Below are positions 1 through 12,398 of a stretch of DNA of 64,000 nucleotides, in pieces. Source of the DNA: Malaya genurostris. Lineage: Eukaryota > Arthropoda > Insecta > Diptera > Culicidae. Numbering within the stretch: position 1 is the first letter of the stretch; every line of letters begins with the position of its first letter. The notes beneath the pieces were generated by a model. It made no database searches, was not told the origin of the DNA, and was given only the letters and a program-made list of their open reading frames with translations. Location: positions 6,713,007 through 6,777,006 of the forward strand of contig NC_080572.1 in assembly GCF_030247185.1 (NCBI RefSeq), in the 5' to 3' direction. A program made the position numbers and the translations under genes.

Positions 1-270
1 TTTTTTTTATTAGCTTAAGAATACATCGTTCAAATACTAATAGAAAAAATATCAAGTAGGAAATTAGAGTAATTCTATGAGAAATTTATCGGGGCATATT
101 CGTTGATGTGGTCGACTGTATCTACAAAGATACGTTTTGAGGCTTTCGAAAATAAAAACTCTTTACAAATTTGGTTAATCAAAAATGATCGATTGATAAT
201 TATCGATAGAGGTCACGAATAGCAAAAGTGTAATGAATTTTATTTTAATAGTTAATTGATTTTTTTTTAT

Positions 271-293
271 CGTCTCGTAGCACTAGTCATACA
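271..293. repeat. Target-site duplication (left copy; right copy 4629-4651)
   Basis: The 23-bp word beginning CGTCTCGTAGCACTAG recurs at 4629-4651 with one T/C difference. The two copies bracket the non-LTR element exactly, so they are best read as its target-site duplication. Confidence 0.7.
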
Positions 294-3200
294 GTCGGCT
301 GCTCGGCCACCCATGGAAGTTGAAGCCTAGATAGCCGTGTAGTGTCGGTAGCTGTTTCCCAACTGGCTAAGAATTACGCTACGGTCCATCTGTACCGGTG
401 GTATAAGTCCACCAAACAGGTAAGCCGTGTTGCATCCGACGGAATTATTTTCTACCAAGAAATAATCCACTGGTTTCCTGTTTCATGTCGTAAAAAGCCA
501 CAAAAATAGGAACTCCAAAGTCAAGGTGTATTTCCGTGCCGATGACTAAATAGCTGCAGGAGGTTAAACAATGCAGTCATGAACGGAATATCTTGGGGTT
601 TTCCCTTACTGTGTTAAGCGAAGCTCTGGCACAGTGGACAATTTCATTCTTCGCAACTCGTGGGATTTAAATGATTCAAGCATTTTAAAAAATCCTTCCA
701 TTGTTCACTATAGGCGATTATTAGTGTTCATTACTTTAATTGATAATGATTCGAGTAGCACAAATCAATCTCCAGCATAATCGTACAGCAACTATGAATC
801 TCTCCAGACTTCTGCAAGAAGGTAAAGCTTTTAAGCTTTTGTTCAAGAACCATATTTCCGAAAGAGAAACTTCTACGTTGGAAAGTTGTTAAGCCCAGTC
901 TTCGTTGCCTTCAACAAGACCGGTATGACTAATCCACGTGAAATGCCTCGACCATGCATACTTGCAAATAGTGCTCTCAATGTTTCTCTCATATCGGAGC
1001 TCACAACTCGGAATATTTGTGCTGTCACAGTTGGCATAGACAGAAAATATGTATATTGTTCGGCATATTTACCGCATAACCAACCTTCGCCAAGCAATGA
1101 CTTCAAAAAGGTTGTATTATACTGCTGCAAAAGTGATTTCCCGCTTATAATCGGCAGTGACATAAATGCTCACCATCTGCAGTGACATAAATGCTCACCA
1201 TGAATCTGTGAGCAGTACAAACCTGCACATAGTCAATGCAGGAAATCGTGCAACTTTTGCGAGATCTGAAAGAGAGGAGGTTTAGGGCGTAACTCTCTGC
1301 TCTGATAGAATTGTGCATGAGTTGGTGAATTGGCTCGTCTCTGATGAGCTCGAAGCTTCGTTTTCTGATCATAAGTACATCTTTTTTTATCATTCAAACG
1401 TTCAATTTGATATTGTCACATATCGTAATCCCAAATCTACAAACTGGGACCTCTATGAAGAGGGTTTGGAGTCTAGATTTGAAGAGGGTTTGGAGACCAA
1501 CAAATTTTGTCGACGAGACAAACTCACTCATAGTTGCAGCATATGAAGAGGCTTGTCCACTTCGGATTGTGCGAGCTACTAGAGGTACTCCTTGGTGGAA
1601 TGCTGAACTTGCTAGACTAAGGAAACTATGCAGAAGAGGTTCGAAGCTACAGAGATGGGTCGATGGCATTCGTGTCGGCTCGAAGGGCTTACAAAAATGC
1701 TCTTCGATCGTCTGAGTGAAGTGGTTGGAAGAGCCTTTGCACAAATATCTCTAGTCTCAACGAGGCTAGCAGATTAAATAAGCTACTTTCGAAGTCTAAG
1801 GATTTTTATATCGGTTTCTTAAGAACTTCAGATGGTGAATACTTGTCTAATGAAGGTGATGTACTTCACTATCTTTTCAACACTCACTTTTCAGGATGTA
1901 TGGAGCCATCACCGACAGCTGTTCCTGAGACCTTTACGGGTAGTTACGATTTTTGGGACCTTGTTCGAAGAATTGTGACGATTGAATCGGTCAAATGGGC
2001 AGTTGAGAGTTTTGCTCCGTACAAGTCTACTGAAAAGGATGGAGTTTCCCCAGTGTTACTGCAGAAAGGGTATGAACATTTCAAACATGTTTTGAAGAAA
2101 ATACTTACTTTTAGTCTTGCGACAGGATATATTCCAAGAGCTTGGCAGGAAATAATTATCAAATTTATTCCCAAAGGCGGTCGCGACACTTATGAGGAAG
2201 CGAAGAGTTTCAGGCCTATCAGTCTTAGCTCATTTCTTCTTAAAACAGTGAAACGCACAGTCGATCACTATATCAGGAACGTTAGTTTGGACGTGCATCC
2301 GCTACATGGAATGCAACATGCTTACCAGCGTGGAAATTCCACTACAACCCTGTTCATGATGTTGTGTACAACATTGAAAAATCTTGCTTGGGAATTTTCC
2401 TAGATATTGAAGGTGCCTTTGATAACGTGTCTTTCAATTCAATTCTGAAAGCAGCCCGTGGTCATGGCATACCTTCAAGTATCATAAATTGGATACACGC
2501 AATGCTTAGCAATCGACTTCTTTGTTCATCGCTTCGGCAAGCAGAGATTAGAAAGCTGAGTGTCTGTGGGTGTCCTCAAGGTGATGTACTATCCCCACTT
2601 TTATGGAACCTAGGCGCTGATGGTTTGTTAAGGAAACCTAATAACCTTGGATTTCCGACTTATGATTTTGCCGATGATTAACATATATTGCTGACCGGTA
2701 TAAGCATTAACACTCTCTTTGATTTAATGCAGCAAGCCTTACGATCTGTTGAGCAATGGTGTTGTCAGGTTGGATTATCTGTAAATCTGGGCAAAACACC
2801 AATGGTCGTCCGTTACAGTTCTGCGCTTCAGAGATTACTGTGGTTGGTCTGCTCACATTGACTTCAGGATGCAGACGAGCTTTTGGAAAATCATAGGGAC
2901 TCGAACCCAGATACATTCATTGGATCTACACAACTATTGTTAGACCAATTTTAGCATATGGATGTCTTGTATGGTGGCAGAAAGGAGAAGTTGCGACTGT
3001 TCAGTCAAAGCTAAATCATCTCCAAAGAATGGTCCTAATGGCGATGACAGGAGCATTCACGACAACTCCTACTGCTGCTCTAGAGGCGCTACTGTGCATT
3101 AAACCACTACATGTGTTTCTAAAACAAGAAGCATTATCTTGTGCATACCGTCTTAAAGTTACAGGGCTTTGGAACAGTAACTATGCTATTAGCCACACTC

Positions 3201-4628
3201 GCTTGTGGTCTCAAATGGTTACGTGGGATGAGTATTTACTCGCTCCTAATGACTCTCACATGCGGTTTTCCTTTCAAAACATTCAATGTGAGCTATCCTC
3301 TTCGTGAAGAATGGCAGTCTGGTTATTCGGAACAACAACTTGATGAACACATAGTTTGTTAGATGGACGGTTCTCTGTTGAATGGTCGTGATGGTGGTGG
3401 TGTCTACTGTCATGAAATGAGGCTAGAGCAGTATCATTAACTTGATAGATACTGTACTGTGTTGCAAGCAGGAATCTACGCTATTTTGTGTGGAATACAA
3501 TCGGCATTTCAGCAGAGAATCTGTGGCAAACGAATTTATTTTTGTTCCTACAGTCAGGCTGCTTTAAAAACACTCAGTTCGAATGATCTGAATGTAGAGA
3601 TCGCATGTCGAACTTGAATTGAAGGCCTCAGCATTTCAAATGCTGTTTACTTCTTATGAGTACCCGGCCATTATGGTATTACTGGAAATGAATGGGCTGA
3701 TGAGTTGGCTAGAGCTGGTGCAACGAATGATTTCGTTGGTCCTGAACCAGCTTTACCACTTTCAACTAGTTGGATAAAGCACAAGATTCGTTCTTGGGCT
3801 GCATTCAAACATGCCAGCAACTGGCGCAGCTTGTAAAGTTGCACTCAGACAAAAGCATTTTTACCAGATCTGAATCTGAAAATGTCAAAGTGTCTACTGC
3901 ATTTTTCTAAGCATCATTGCAGTAATCTGGTCAGAGCTCTGACTGGACATTGCAATTCAATTATCACATTCCTCATCACATCATTGAACTGAGTATTATT
4001 CGTGTGATTTGTGGAATGCGATTACGGTACTTCATATCATCTGATATGTAACTGTCCCGCATTGACGCAACTACGTATCCGGGTTTTTGGTTCTCCATAC
4101 ATGGTTGAGTCTGTGTGTGCGGAGCTAAAATTAAAGGATATTCTCTCGTTTCTCACCCAATGTGGTAAGGAGCTATAGTCAGAAGGGTTCATCGTTCTTC
4201 CTGGAGTAAATGAATCCTTTCTGTATTGACCTTAAAAAGGTTTTAGCATATTGTTTGGTATCCTTTATGGGGTGCCGAATTTACTTCTACTCATACATAC
4301 TGCGAGTCGTTCTGCATTCTTTCAGGAATGCAGAATGTTGTCGCTTTTGTAAAATCTCTAAATTCTCTCGGAGGATGAAGGTTTTATTAACTGTGCATTT
4401 TGGCACCTGCAGATCGTTCAGCATCCTTTCGGGATGCAGAACGATTTGTTTCTTTATGTTCTGTGCTGTTTTCTCACCTCACCCACTTCACAATTCCCTT
4501 CCATGTTCCTTTTATCCTTCCCTTCCCATCAGAAAATTGATGAGAAGCTACGGCAAGGCACAAATCTCCAAATAACTAGGGGAACGTGCCACTTGAGCCA
4601 ATTAGTTCTGATTCCTGATTCCTTATAC
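294..4628 (+). mobile_element. LOA/I-group non-LTR retrotransposon, decayed
   Basis: A roughly 4.3-kb element lies between two near-identical 23-bp direct repeats (271-293 and 4629-4651, one mismatch), which read as target-site duplications. Inside, in order, are an APE-type endonuclease, a reverse transcriptase and an RNase H domain. That order is known in the LOA and I groups of non-LTR elements. There is no recognisable ORF1 before the endonuclease and no poly-A tail. Several frameshifts and stops make it inactive. A 25-bp tandem duplication lies at about 1157-1206. The clade is inferred from domain order and general resemblance. Confidence 0.75.
735..4160 (+). pseudogene. Non-LTR ORF2 remnant: APE endonuclease, RT, RNase H
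   Basis: A broken polyprotein in several frames. The endonuclease spans about 740-1410, with a recognisable start (AQINLQHNRTAT), the active-site region GSDINAHH near 1152-1175 and SDHKYIFF near 1357. The reverse transcriptase spans about 1843-2920, with FRPISL, then after a frameshift LDIEGAFD, CPQGDVLSPLLW and a catalytic box YDFADD followed at once by a stop near 2680. RNase H covers about 3363-3835, with MDGS and later HYGITGNEWADELA. The open pieces 886-1185, 1843-2403 and 2364-2681 are fragments of one former reading frame. Confidence 0.8.
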
Positions 4629-4651
4629 CGTCTCGTAGCACTAGCCATACA

Positions 4652-6040
4652 ATTAATATCCACACTATAAATTGGCTACGAAGTTTACTGAAACAGTATT
4701 GTTACCGTCCATAAAAAGGCGTTGCTTAAATATTTTATGTTGCGGGAAATGGAGAGGACAGACAAATTTCAAAAGCAAACTTTTTATCTGCAGACACCTC
4801 AATTTTCCTCGAATGATCGACGGGTGTTTTGGTAGCCACTCGTTAATATCAGTGTCGATGACTTCAAGCTCTTCTTAGTCTAGCAAAAAGTTCTTCTTGC
4901 AATTGGGTTTCGAATCCAGGATGTGATACCTTTATGATGTTGTCTCCAAACCAAGTAAATTTGGAATGGCGATATGTTTCAATACCACAAATTGGTCTGA
5001 TTCTTGATACTCATATGAATTCATAATAAAACAATGCATGCATTCAGGTATAGTGTTGAACGACACGAGCTTCCTTATACGTGACAAACTCGCTAATTTC
5101 ATTCCACTAAGCTCTGAGTAAGCACTAAGTTCGGTGCATTTTTCATTCATTAACTCATTAATTGATAGAGAACACCTGTGTTGATAACACGAGGTGTGAG
5201 AATGCATTCCACAAAGACAAATGTATCGATTCAAAGTCAGCTTGCATTTACATGCATTGCTAAGCATAAGTAAGGTAACTGCTCCTCCATTTATCTCAGC
5301 ACCAGCATTCATTTCATATAGGAAAATTATTAGTTAGATTGAGATATGCCATCTCTGCTTAATACATTGGCTCAAAGGATAAGATGAGAATTGGTGCTAT
5401 CGCATTGAGCTTTTGCGTCACTATAACAGAAAAATTGATCATGTTTCTCTTTATTTTTCCAATAATATTGCTTCTCAGGACCGAAGCTAATATGCAATAT
5501 GTAATCCGTCGACTGAAGAAAAACAATTTGCTGATTCGACTAATGAGATAGTAATTAGTACAACCTCCCTATTTCTATTGAACATTATGTAGGAATCTAA
5601 AATGTCGACTATTTGATGATTATTAACACGTTGTAACGTTTAGCAATGAATGGGTCGTTATAGTTTTCTTCAGATTTGCACAATTATATTCAAAAATCCC
5701 AAAAAACTCAAAGACATCAGGTCGTGATTTGAAACCCATATATCAGCGCCGCTTTTACGTATATACGGGCCCGGTGGAAAAAATTTTATATGTGTCCCTA
5801 GTTAACTGAATGTCTTTTTTTTATCGATTGGTCCTGTCCGGGGCTTCTAAGACCATTGGACCGGAACACTTGCCCTCACTGCACCTATGTAAAAGCAAAG
5901 TTTGATAATATTTGGTACAACTATTGAAATTATTAATTTTATGCATTGAGAACAATTTGAATTAATCGTTGCATTTGAAGAAAATCATAAAGGGAAATTT
6001 ATTGATTCTGAAGAGTAAATTTGACGCGAAGCAGTTTTGA
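4652..6040. other. Unassigned AT-rich DNA
   Basis: I see no gene here. An open frame at 4932-5312 (-) has no family resemblance and no coding-like composition. The stretch 5730-5880, with a brief GC-rich patch (GGGCCCGGTGG), looks like dispersed-repeat debris. Confidence 0.4.
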
Positions 6041-6044
6041 CGAT

Positions 6045-6262
6045 TGTCCCAAAAAATGCTTGGCATTTACATTCTTTTTGTGGAATTTGGCCATTCTGTG
6101 TCAACAGACTTCGCAGCCGATTCATAGCGTACAGGATCATGGCTGGTACTACGATCCTACTGACACTAAAAATCCTTCCAGGTTGGGTCTCGAACATACG
6201 ACAACTGGCTTGTAAGACCAGCGACCTATGCATTGCACCGTCATCCCGGGTTGTCCCAACGA
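6045..6262 (-). repeat. tRNA-like SINE
   Basis: Read on the minus strand, a tRNA-like head contains a good Pol III B-box (GTTCGAGACCC) and an anticodon-like stem CTGG...CCAG whose loop holds TAC, suggesting a tRNA-Val origin. A tail follows (GCTATGAATCGGCTG... TGGCCAAATTCC). The same tail recurs on the plus strand at 9290-9430, so this is a repeat family and not a functional tRNA gene. The acceptor stem is not intact. Confidence 0.6.
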
Positions 6263-6563
6263 CGGTCAAATTACCACGACTGCCAAACACATTCTAATCG
6301 CGATTACTTTGCTGTTTCATTCATTCAACATCTGCATGTTCGTCTTTTTCACCCTGAGTTTATACTGCACGCATCGCATTGCTGTTCATGAATTTATTTT
6401 GTATGGAGAATCGAAGATTTCCGCCTAATGTTGAACCAAGTTGCCTAACGAGGATGTAAACAGTCCTACTGAGTTGTCGAAATTAATGAGATTGGCTTTG
6501 ATGATAGCAAAAGGAAAACCACACATCATAATGGAACCAACTAACCTTAATCGTTTTTATTAA

Positions 6564-6694
6564 CCCTAAAATGTATATTTGTACCCCAGAATTGAATTCT
6601 CTCTAAAATCATTAATGTTTCAATATAATTACAAAATTTGAAACGTTTGAAATAGCGCTGGGGTAGAAATCTACCCCATTAGAGCATTTTAGGG
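6564..6694. mobile_element. 131-bp MITE, piggyBac-like (TTAA)
   Basis: The termini CCCTAAAATG and CATTTTAGGG are perfect inverted repeats, flanked on both sides by TTAA (6560-6563 and 6695-6698). A TTAA duplication with ends starting CCC is the signature of piggyBac-type elements. There is no coding capacity. A second inner inverted pair (GGGGTA/TACCCC) lies near the right end. Confidence 0.75.
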
Positions 6695-6848
6695 TTAATT
6701 TACATGCACATGGTTCACTGTATGTAAAGATAGAGCATTGTAGCTGGACATATTATGGTACATTTACTAGAAGTTGCGCTCGCCAGAATGCACCAGCATC
6801 ATGAATTATTTTATGAAGAATGAGTATAAAGTCTAATACTCCGAGATC

Positions 6849-6913
6849 AATAATTCGATCTATGTTCGACTATAGCAATTAAATAATTCGATCTATGTTC
6901 GACTATAGCAATT
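6849..6913. repeat. Two-copy 32-bp tandem duplication
   Basis: The unit AATAATTCGATCTATGTTCG plus 12 further bases is repeated head to tail with essentially no divergence, so this is a recent duplication about 350 bp upstream of the GMC start codon. Confidence 0.85.
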
Positions 6914-7268
6914 GAATGGCTTCAAGTTTTGCAGTTTTCTTACGCCTCGGCTGTTGTAGGTGGTGCGACTAAGGTGTTGTTGATCTTTACTCTACTGAGC
7001 GGTGCAAGTTGCTAAACCAGTTAACTTTTCTCCTAGGAAAGATTTTTCACTTACTTTATTGCTCACTTACATTTTACAGTAGGTTGGTCTCTGCATTAGA
7101 AGTGATACGATGCCCACAGTGAGCACAGTTAAGATACAAACGTTGATCAGAATGGTCCGAAAAAATACGCGCTAAACATTGTCGAAGAGAATGTGTGACA
7201 TTTGACGCTTTGCTCCGTTGCGAAGAGAATTCATAATTCTATAAACATATAAGGGATCTTCCGGAATA

Positions 7269-10200
7269 ATGATATTCATAACGTGGCTACTTGCCTTATT
7301 GGTAAATTTGCAAACGCTTGTGGAATGTCTAATCAGTTCGAATGATCACTCTAATTTAACGATCGGAAATTACGTTGACTTTACTCGTTTATGGGGTATT
7401 TACTACCGAGAACCGAATCTTCGGAAATATTATGATTATATCATTGTTGGGGCTGGTCCAGCGGGGTCTGTTCTGGCTAATCGATTAACAGAAGATCCTA
7501 AAGTGACGGTTTTACTATTGGAAGCAGGAAAAGGGGATTTTCCATTTTTCACCGGAATTCCACTGGCAGCTCCTAATCTGCAATCTACAGATTACAATTT
7601 TGCATATGAAAGTGAGGTTCAGAGTATCGGTTGTCAAGGATTACGCAATAAAAAGTGCAGTTGGCCCCACGGGAGAGGCGTTGGTGGTTCTTCTATCATC
7701 AATTACATGATTTACACCAGAGGTAACCGCAGGGATTACGATAGTTGGGCTCAGGAAGGTAATTCTGGTTGGAGTTGGGAAGATATTCTACCATACCACA
7801 TCAAAGCAGAACGAGCCAGCATCAAGGACTTTGACAACAATGGATTTCATGGCAAAAGTGGACCCCTCTCGGTTGAAGACTGCCCATTCAGGTATAGTAT
7901 AGGTATCGATAAAAGATTGAAACTACGAAAGTGGGAGGTTGCTTACTATGGTTGATGACATTAATTTACCACTTTTAAAGAGCTCGTTGCTCAGCTTCTA
8001 TGGAAAACGAAAGTGTTTCAACCTGGTATTGTAAATTGACGAAACTGGTTTGATAATAACAATTCGAGAAAACAACTTGCATGATAAATGTTTATATGGC
8101 TTAGTATGCTCGTACAAACGGTACGGCATGTGCTATTGAACGCAGAAGAATCATATTCAATCTCCAAACCACATGACATAACTGATATAACTGGTTGTGT
8201 GTTAAGAAACCGATCAAAATATGGTAACAGATCTTGTTCCTATATGTGATCTGCAGTTAAGAAGTACACTGGAACGTCAATTTACGCGCAGAGCCGGGGG
8301 TGCGTAAATGAAATTTCACGTAAATTAAATAAAATATCGCGTTATTTAATACTTTTCGCGTAAAAAAGGGTTTTTCAAATTTCATTTGATTTTAGTGTAA
8401 ATACATGTTAGAATTCTACTATGTCTGATGCTTTAGTGCCTGAGGACCCTCTGAGTATGTTCTGAGACTATGGGAATGCTTAAGAAATGTTCCAATATCC
8501 AAGAACTACTTGGAGTATTGCCCTTAGGAACTACACTGCGTCACAGCAAGAATTACAACAGCTAATGCCATTTTTGTTTGTGGTTCATACTTTTAGAGCT
8601 ACACATTGCTCACTCGTCTATTAATAGCTGTTCCAGGTAGGTTCTCAGTCGTCCAAGAACTTCAGTAAGAAAAGGTCTTAAGATCTACTCGACCACTCAG
8701 CAGTCTATGTATAATTTTTCAATGCTGTCGGTGTCGTATTTGCGTATTTGTAGACACGGCATGTATACTAACACTATTGTAAGTAAGTATATTTTCAAGT
8801 ATTTCAAATGGTAAAAAATCAGTTTCATATGGCAAAAAATCAGTTGTGAAAAGTGCACTAGCGAACATTCTGCTCGATGATATTCAAGAAAAATATTTGT
8901 ACCTTGAATATATCAGATATGATTCTCGGACAGAAGATTTTTGTGAAATGAATTTTCATAGCCGTTATATCTCAGCTTTTTGCAGAATACATGATGAATA
9001 AATTCGCCGTTGAACAAAAATTGAACCTTTCTGAAAATGTGCAGTGCGCGTGTATTTAAAACTTATTTGGCAATACCGTGGTGGTGGAGTAATGCCATCA
9101 AACGAAGCAGGAAGTACTGTGATTAATAATAGCTATACTGATAACGAAAACATTGAGGAAAAAATAACCACAAAACATGTGTTAATTAAAAATATGACCC
9201 GATTTATCTTGAATATCGTACGCAGAAGTAACAGGAGCCCAGGATAACGCTTCGTCAATTCAAAAGCGCCGGGCGCAAGCGCAGCATTCGAGTGCTTCAG
9301 ATATGCTGACAAGTGAGTGAGTAGTACTAACCATGCAATGATTCTGAGCGCTATGAATCGCCTGAGACGTCTGTTGAAATAGAAAGGCCAAATTCTCCAA
9401 AAGGAATTTAATGCCAAGACGTTACTTTTTTGGGGGTTTCTGTATGTCATTAGTACCGGTTTGTGCTAAAGTTTTCATGACTAATTTTAATTTCGTCGCG
9501 TTTCACCTTCGACTCATCAGATCATTAGCATGTTATGTTGGGCTGCTAATGCCAATATAATCCAATAAGGAGTCTAACATAATCTGCTATCGCACTGATA
9601 AGCCGAAGGCGAAACGTGAAAGAGATGAATATATTAGTGCTACAGCTTAATATAAACAATTCTCTTTATGGTTACACGCTCAGGAAAAGCTTGCAAAATT
9701 TGAGTCTTCTGAAACCGACATATTTGAACTATTGGTTTAACACAAGATTCATGTGATAAATTTGACTCCTTGCAATGTAATGATATGTGCCTGCATGAAA
9801 GGCAGGATATGTTTTCGCCAAAGTTAAGTCATTCTAGTAAAATCGATCCATTTAACGAACTACGATTTAATTAATTTAGTAATATGTAGATTAATACAAA
9901 TACGTGACTTGTTTACTGGGTAGAATAGTGAATCACAGGATGGACGGTAAATACAAAATTCATTCATACAAAATTGTTCTTGTTTTAGGAAGCTGTAGCA
10001 TATTAGATATTTGGTAATAAGTTATAATAAAATCAAAAGGCGACTCTATATGAAGTGTAACATATTTTTGTTTTTGCTGCCCGATGGTTTCCTCAGATCC
10101 AAAGTGTCTCATGCATTCGTTCAAAGCGCACAGATGGCCGGATATCAATATCTCGACTACAATGCCGGTGATCAGATTGGTGTATCCTATCTTCAAGCAA

Positions 10201-12398
10201 ACACAGACCAAGGTTTTCGGGTAACGAGTGCAAAAGCTTATCTCACTTTGGCTGCAAAACGCCAAAATCTTCATATTCTCACCAAGGCATGGGTTACCAA
10301 GATTCTTATTGATCCGGGTATGAATTATGAAATAACGATGAATTCCATGAATGATTTTATGATTCTTTCATTCTAGACACCAAAATAACCAAAGGTGTAA
10401 GGTTCACACACAATAAAAAATTGACTGCTGTTAAGGCCAGACAAGAGGTCATTCTATCTGCCGGGGCATTTGAAAGTGCTAAACTGCTTATGCTTTCTGG
10501 AATTGGGCCGTCAAAACATCTTGCGGACTTAGAAATTCCAGTGCTTCAAGATCTACCGGTTGGCGAAACTCTTTACGAACATCCGGGAGTACTCGGTCCG
10601 ACATTTCTCATAGAAAAACCTATTGATAATTACGTCCAACTAGATGATAATATAAACTGGAACAATTTTTTCAAACTGATCAACGGACGTGGTGTATTTA
10701 CAACTAATTCAGTGGAGAGCCTCATGTACATTAAGACGCCCGTTGCCGAAAGCACAGACCCAGGTCTTCCGGACATTGAAATTATGCAAGCTTTTACTTC
10801 AATCGACTTTGATTCCGGCCCGGGTACCGCTACAGCATTTCGTCTAACCAACGAAACCTATGACGGATATTTTCGACCTATTGAAAACATTCGTTCCTTT
10901 CAATATCTTCCGTTACTTCTAAAACCAAGGACTCGGGGAAAGCTTCGACTTAAATCCCGCAACGCATTCCACCATCCACGTTTTGAGTATCAATATTTTG
11001 AAGATGACCGTGATCTTGAAGCACTAGTTCATGGCATACGGGAAGCAATCCGCGTTACCTCTCAGAAACCTTTCCGCGAGCTCGGAGTGAAACTCTACAC
11101 TGGGGTAGTACCGGGCTGCGAAAGTTACGAGTTCAACACAGATGATTACTGGCGCTGCCATGTGCGCACTTTAACTGCCACCTTTCACCATCAGGTGAGT
11201 ATGATTATTATAACCAGTTTTACTAGGGCTTGATGAATTAAAACGCACTTCGGGAGCAAATTTTATCACTTGCTCTGTCGAGTTGAAACTGAAATTATGA
11301 TATTCACTAAGTTTCTGGAATGTAAAATTATTACAGTTGTTTAAATAGTTCTTACGCTATTTACTACTATTCACTTTGTAGAATAATTTTTTTTTCAATT
11401 TACTCAACCCGTATAAAAACTTCTATAAAAAAAAGTATTTGGAAGTACGTTGTAGAATCGGTTTAAGAGCGCATTGGTTCAAATCATTAAATACAAGGCG
11501 ATATCTTGCTAGCGGGTGCGTATCACCCCTTGTCTCTCTTCATCTAGTAGTATTAGAACGGCACTTTTTGATGTTGTTGACTCTTGTGACGTCATGTCAT
11601 TGTGGTAGGTTCACGTTGAAAAACATGTTAGACCAGTTATGATCTCAACTGGATCAGTAGCACGTCTGACATAATTATTTCCTTGTCAACTCATTGATCT
11701 TGAATGGGACAGCTTAGAGCCGGTAGAGATTGTGAATTACTGAATTCCAAGAAACATGTTTTAAATATATGCGCATTCATATGACGGTTTGTTGACACGT
11801 ATTTAAGGTTCAATTACCGTTCAGTACGTAGTACACTATACCGACATAATCTGTAGGTTAATATTTTTATATAGAACAGGTCATATAATTTCTGTAGTTT
11901 AATTAATTTTCACTTCAAAGGTTAAAACGCTCTGAAATAACGTAGGAACTGAGCTCACGTGAACAGTGTGAACGAAAATAGTTATATTTACCGTATCATA
12001 CCCATCCTATGAATTACAGTCTATTGTTATTTCAAATGTATGATCTTATAGCTCAGAAAATTTACACCTTTTATTTTAAATTCCAGATTAGTACATGTAA
12101 AATGGGCCCACATACCAATCCAGAGGCAGTAGTTGATCCCCGTCTTCGAGTGTTTGGAATTTCCCGGCTCAGAGTGGTGGATATTGGTATCGTTCCGGAA
12201 CCACCAGCAGCCCACACATCGGCGATCAGTTTTGTCATTGGAGAAAAGGCTGCCGACATGATCAAGGAAGATTTAGCACTTGGGGCTGTCGGCAAGATAC
12301 TCACAAAACGAATATCACCGCATGCGGAAGAACTCGGATTCAGTCCTCGTTATCAGTTTTGGCAAGAACCATTAGTAGAAGATGTTTTGATTTATTAG
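7269..12398 (+). CDS. GMC oxidoreductase, glucose dehydrogenase-type
   Basis: Four exons join in phase: 7269-7891, 10097-10317, 10377-11194 and 12087-12398 (657 residues, stop TAG). All introns are GT-AG; intron 2 is 59 bp. Residues 1-20 form a signal peptide, so the product is probably secreted or lumenal. GAGPAG (61-66) is the FAD Rossmann loop, LLLEAG (82-87) carries the ribose-binding Glu, PHGRGVGGSS (133-142) is GMC signature 1, and GAFESAKLLMLSGIG (310-324) is signature 2 with its usual Pro replaced by Ala. The catalytic pair is His553 (HHQ just before the last intron, completed by ISTCKMG) and His597. Family members are FAD enzymes oxidising sugars or alcohols with a quinone or oxygen as acceptor. 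The substrate cannot be read from sequence; insect relatives include glucose dehydrogenase, glucose oxidase and ecdysone oxidase. The length fits the family. No second GMC gene is seen in the window. Confidence 0.93.
7892..10096 (+). other. GMC intron 1 (2.2 kb) with repeat debris
   Basis: The donor GTATAG follows ...CCATTCAG. The acceptor TTTCCTCAG precedes ATCCAAAG and restores the split Arg codon. The intron holds a SINE tail (9290-9430) and a short palindromic patch with repeated CGTAAA/TTTACG at about 8278-8365. The open frame 9044-9247 has no recognisable product. Confidence 0.8.
9290..9430 (+). repeat. SINE copy, 3' part only
   Basis: GCTATGAATCGCCTGAGACG and the following CTGTTGAAATAGAAAGGCCAAATTC match the tail of the SINE at 6045-6262 in opposite orientation. 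The tRNA-like head is too diverged to see. Confidence 0.55.

Noticed and set aside
6180..6250. tRNA-Val gene on the minus strand
   Set aside because: The B-box and anticodon-like stem are present, but the acceptor stem does not pair and the sequence runs into a SINE tail that recurs at 9.3 kb.
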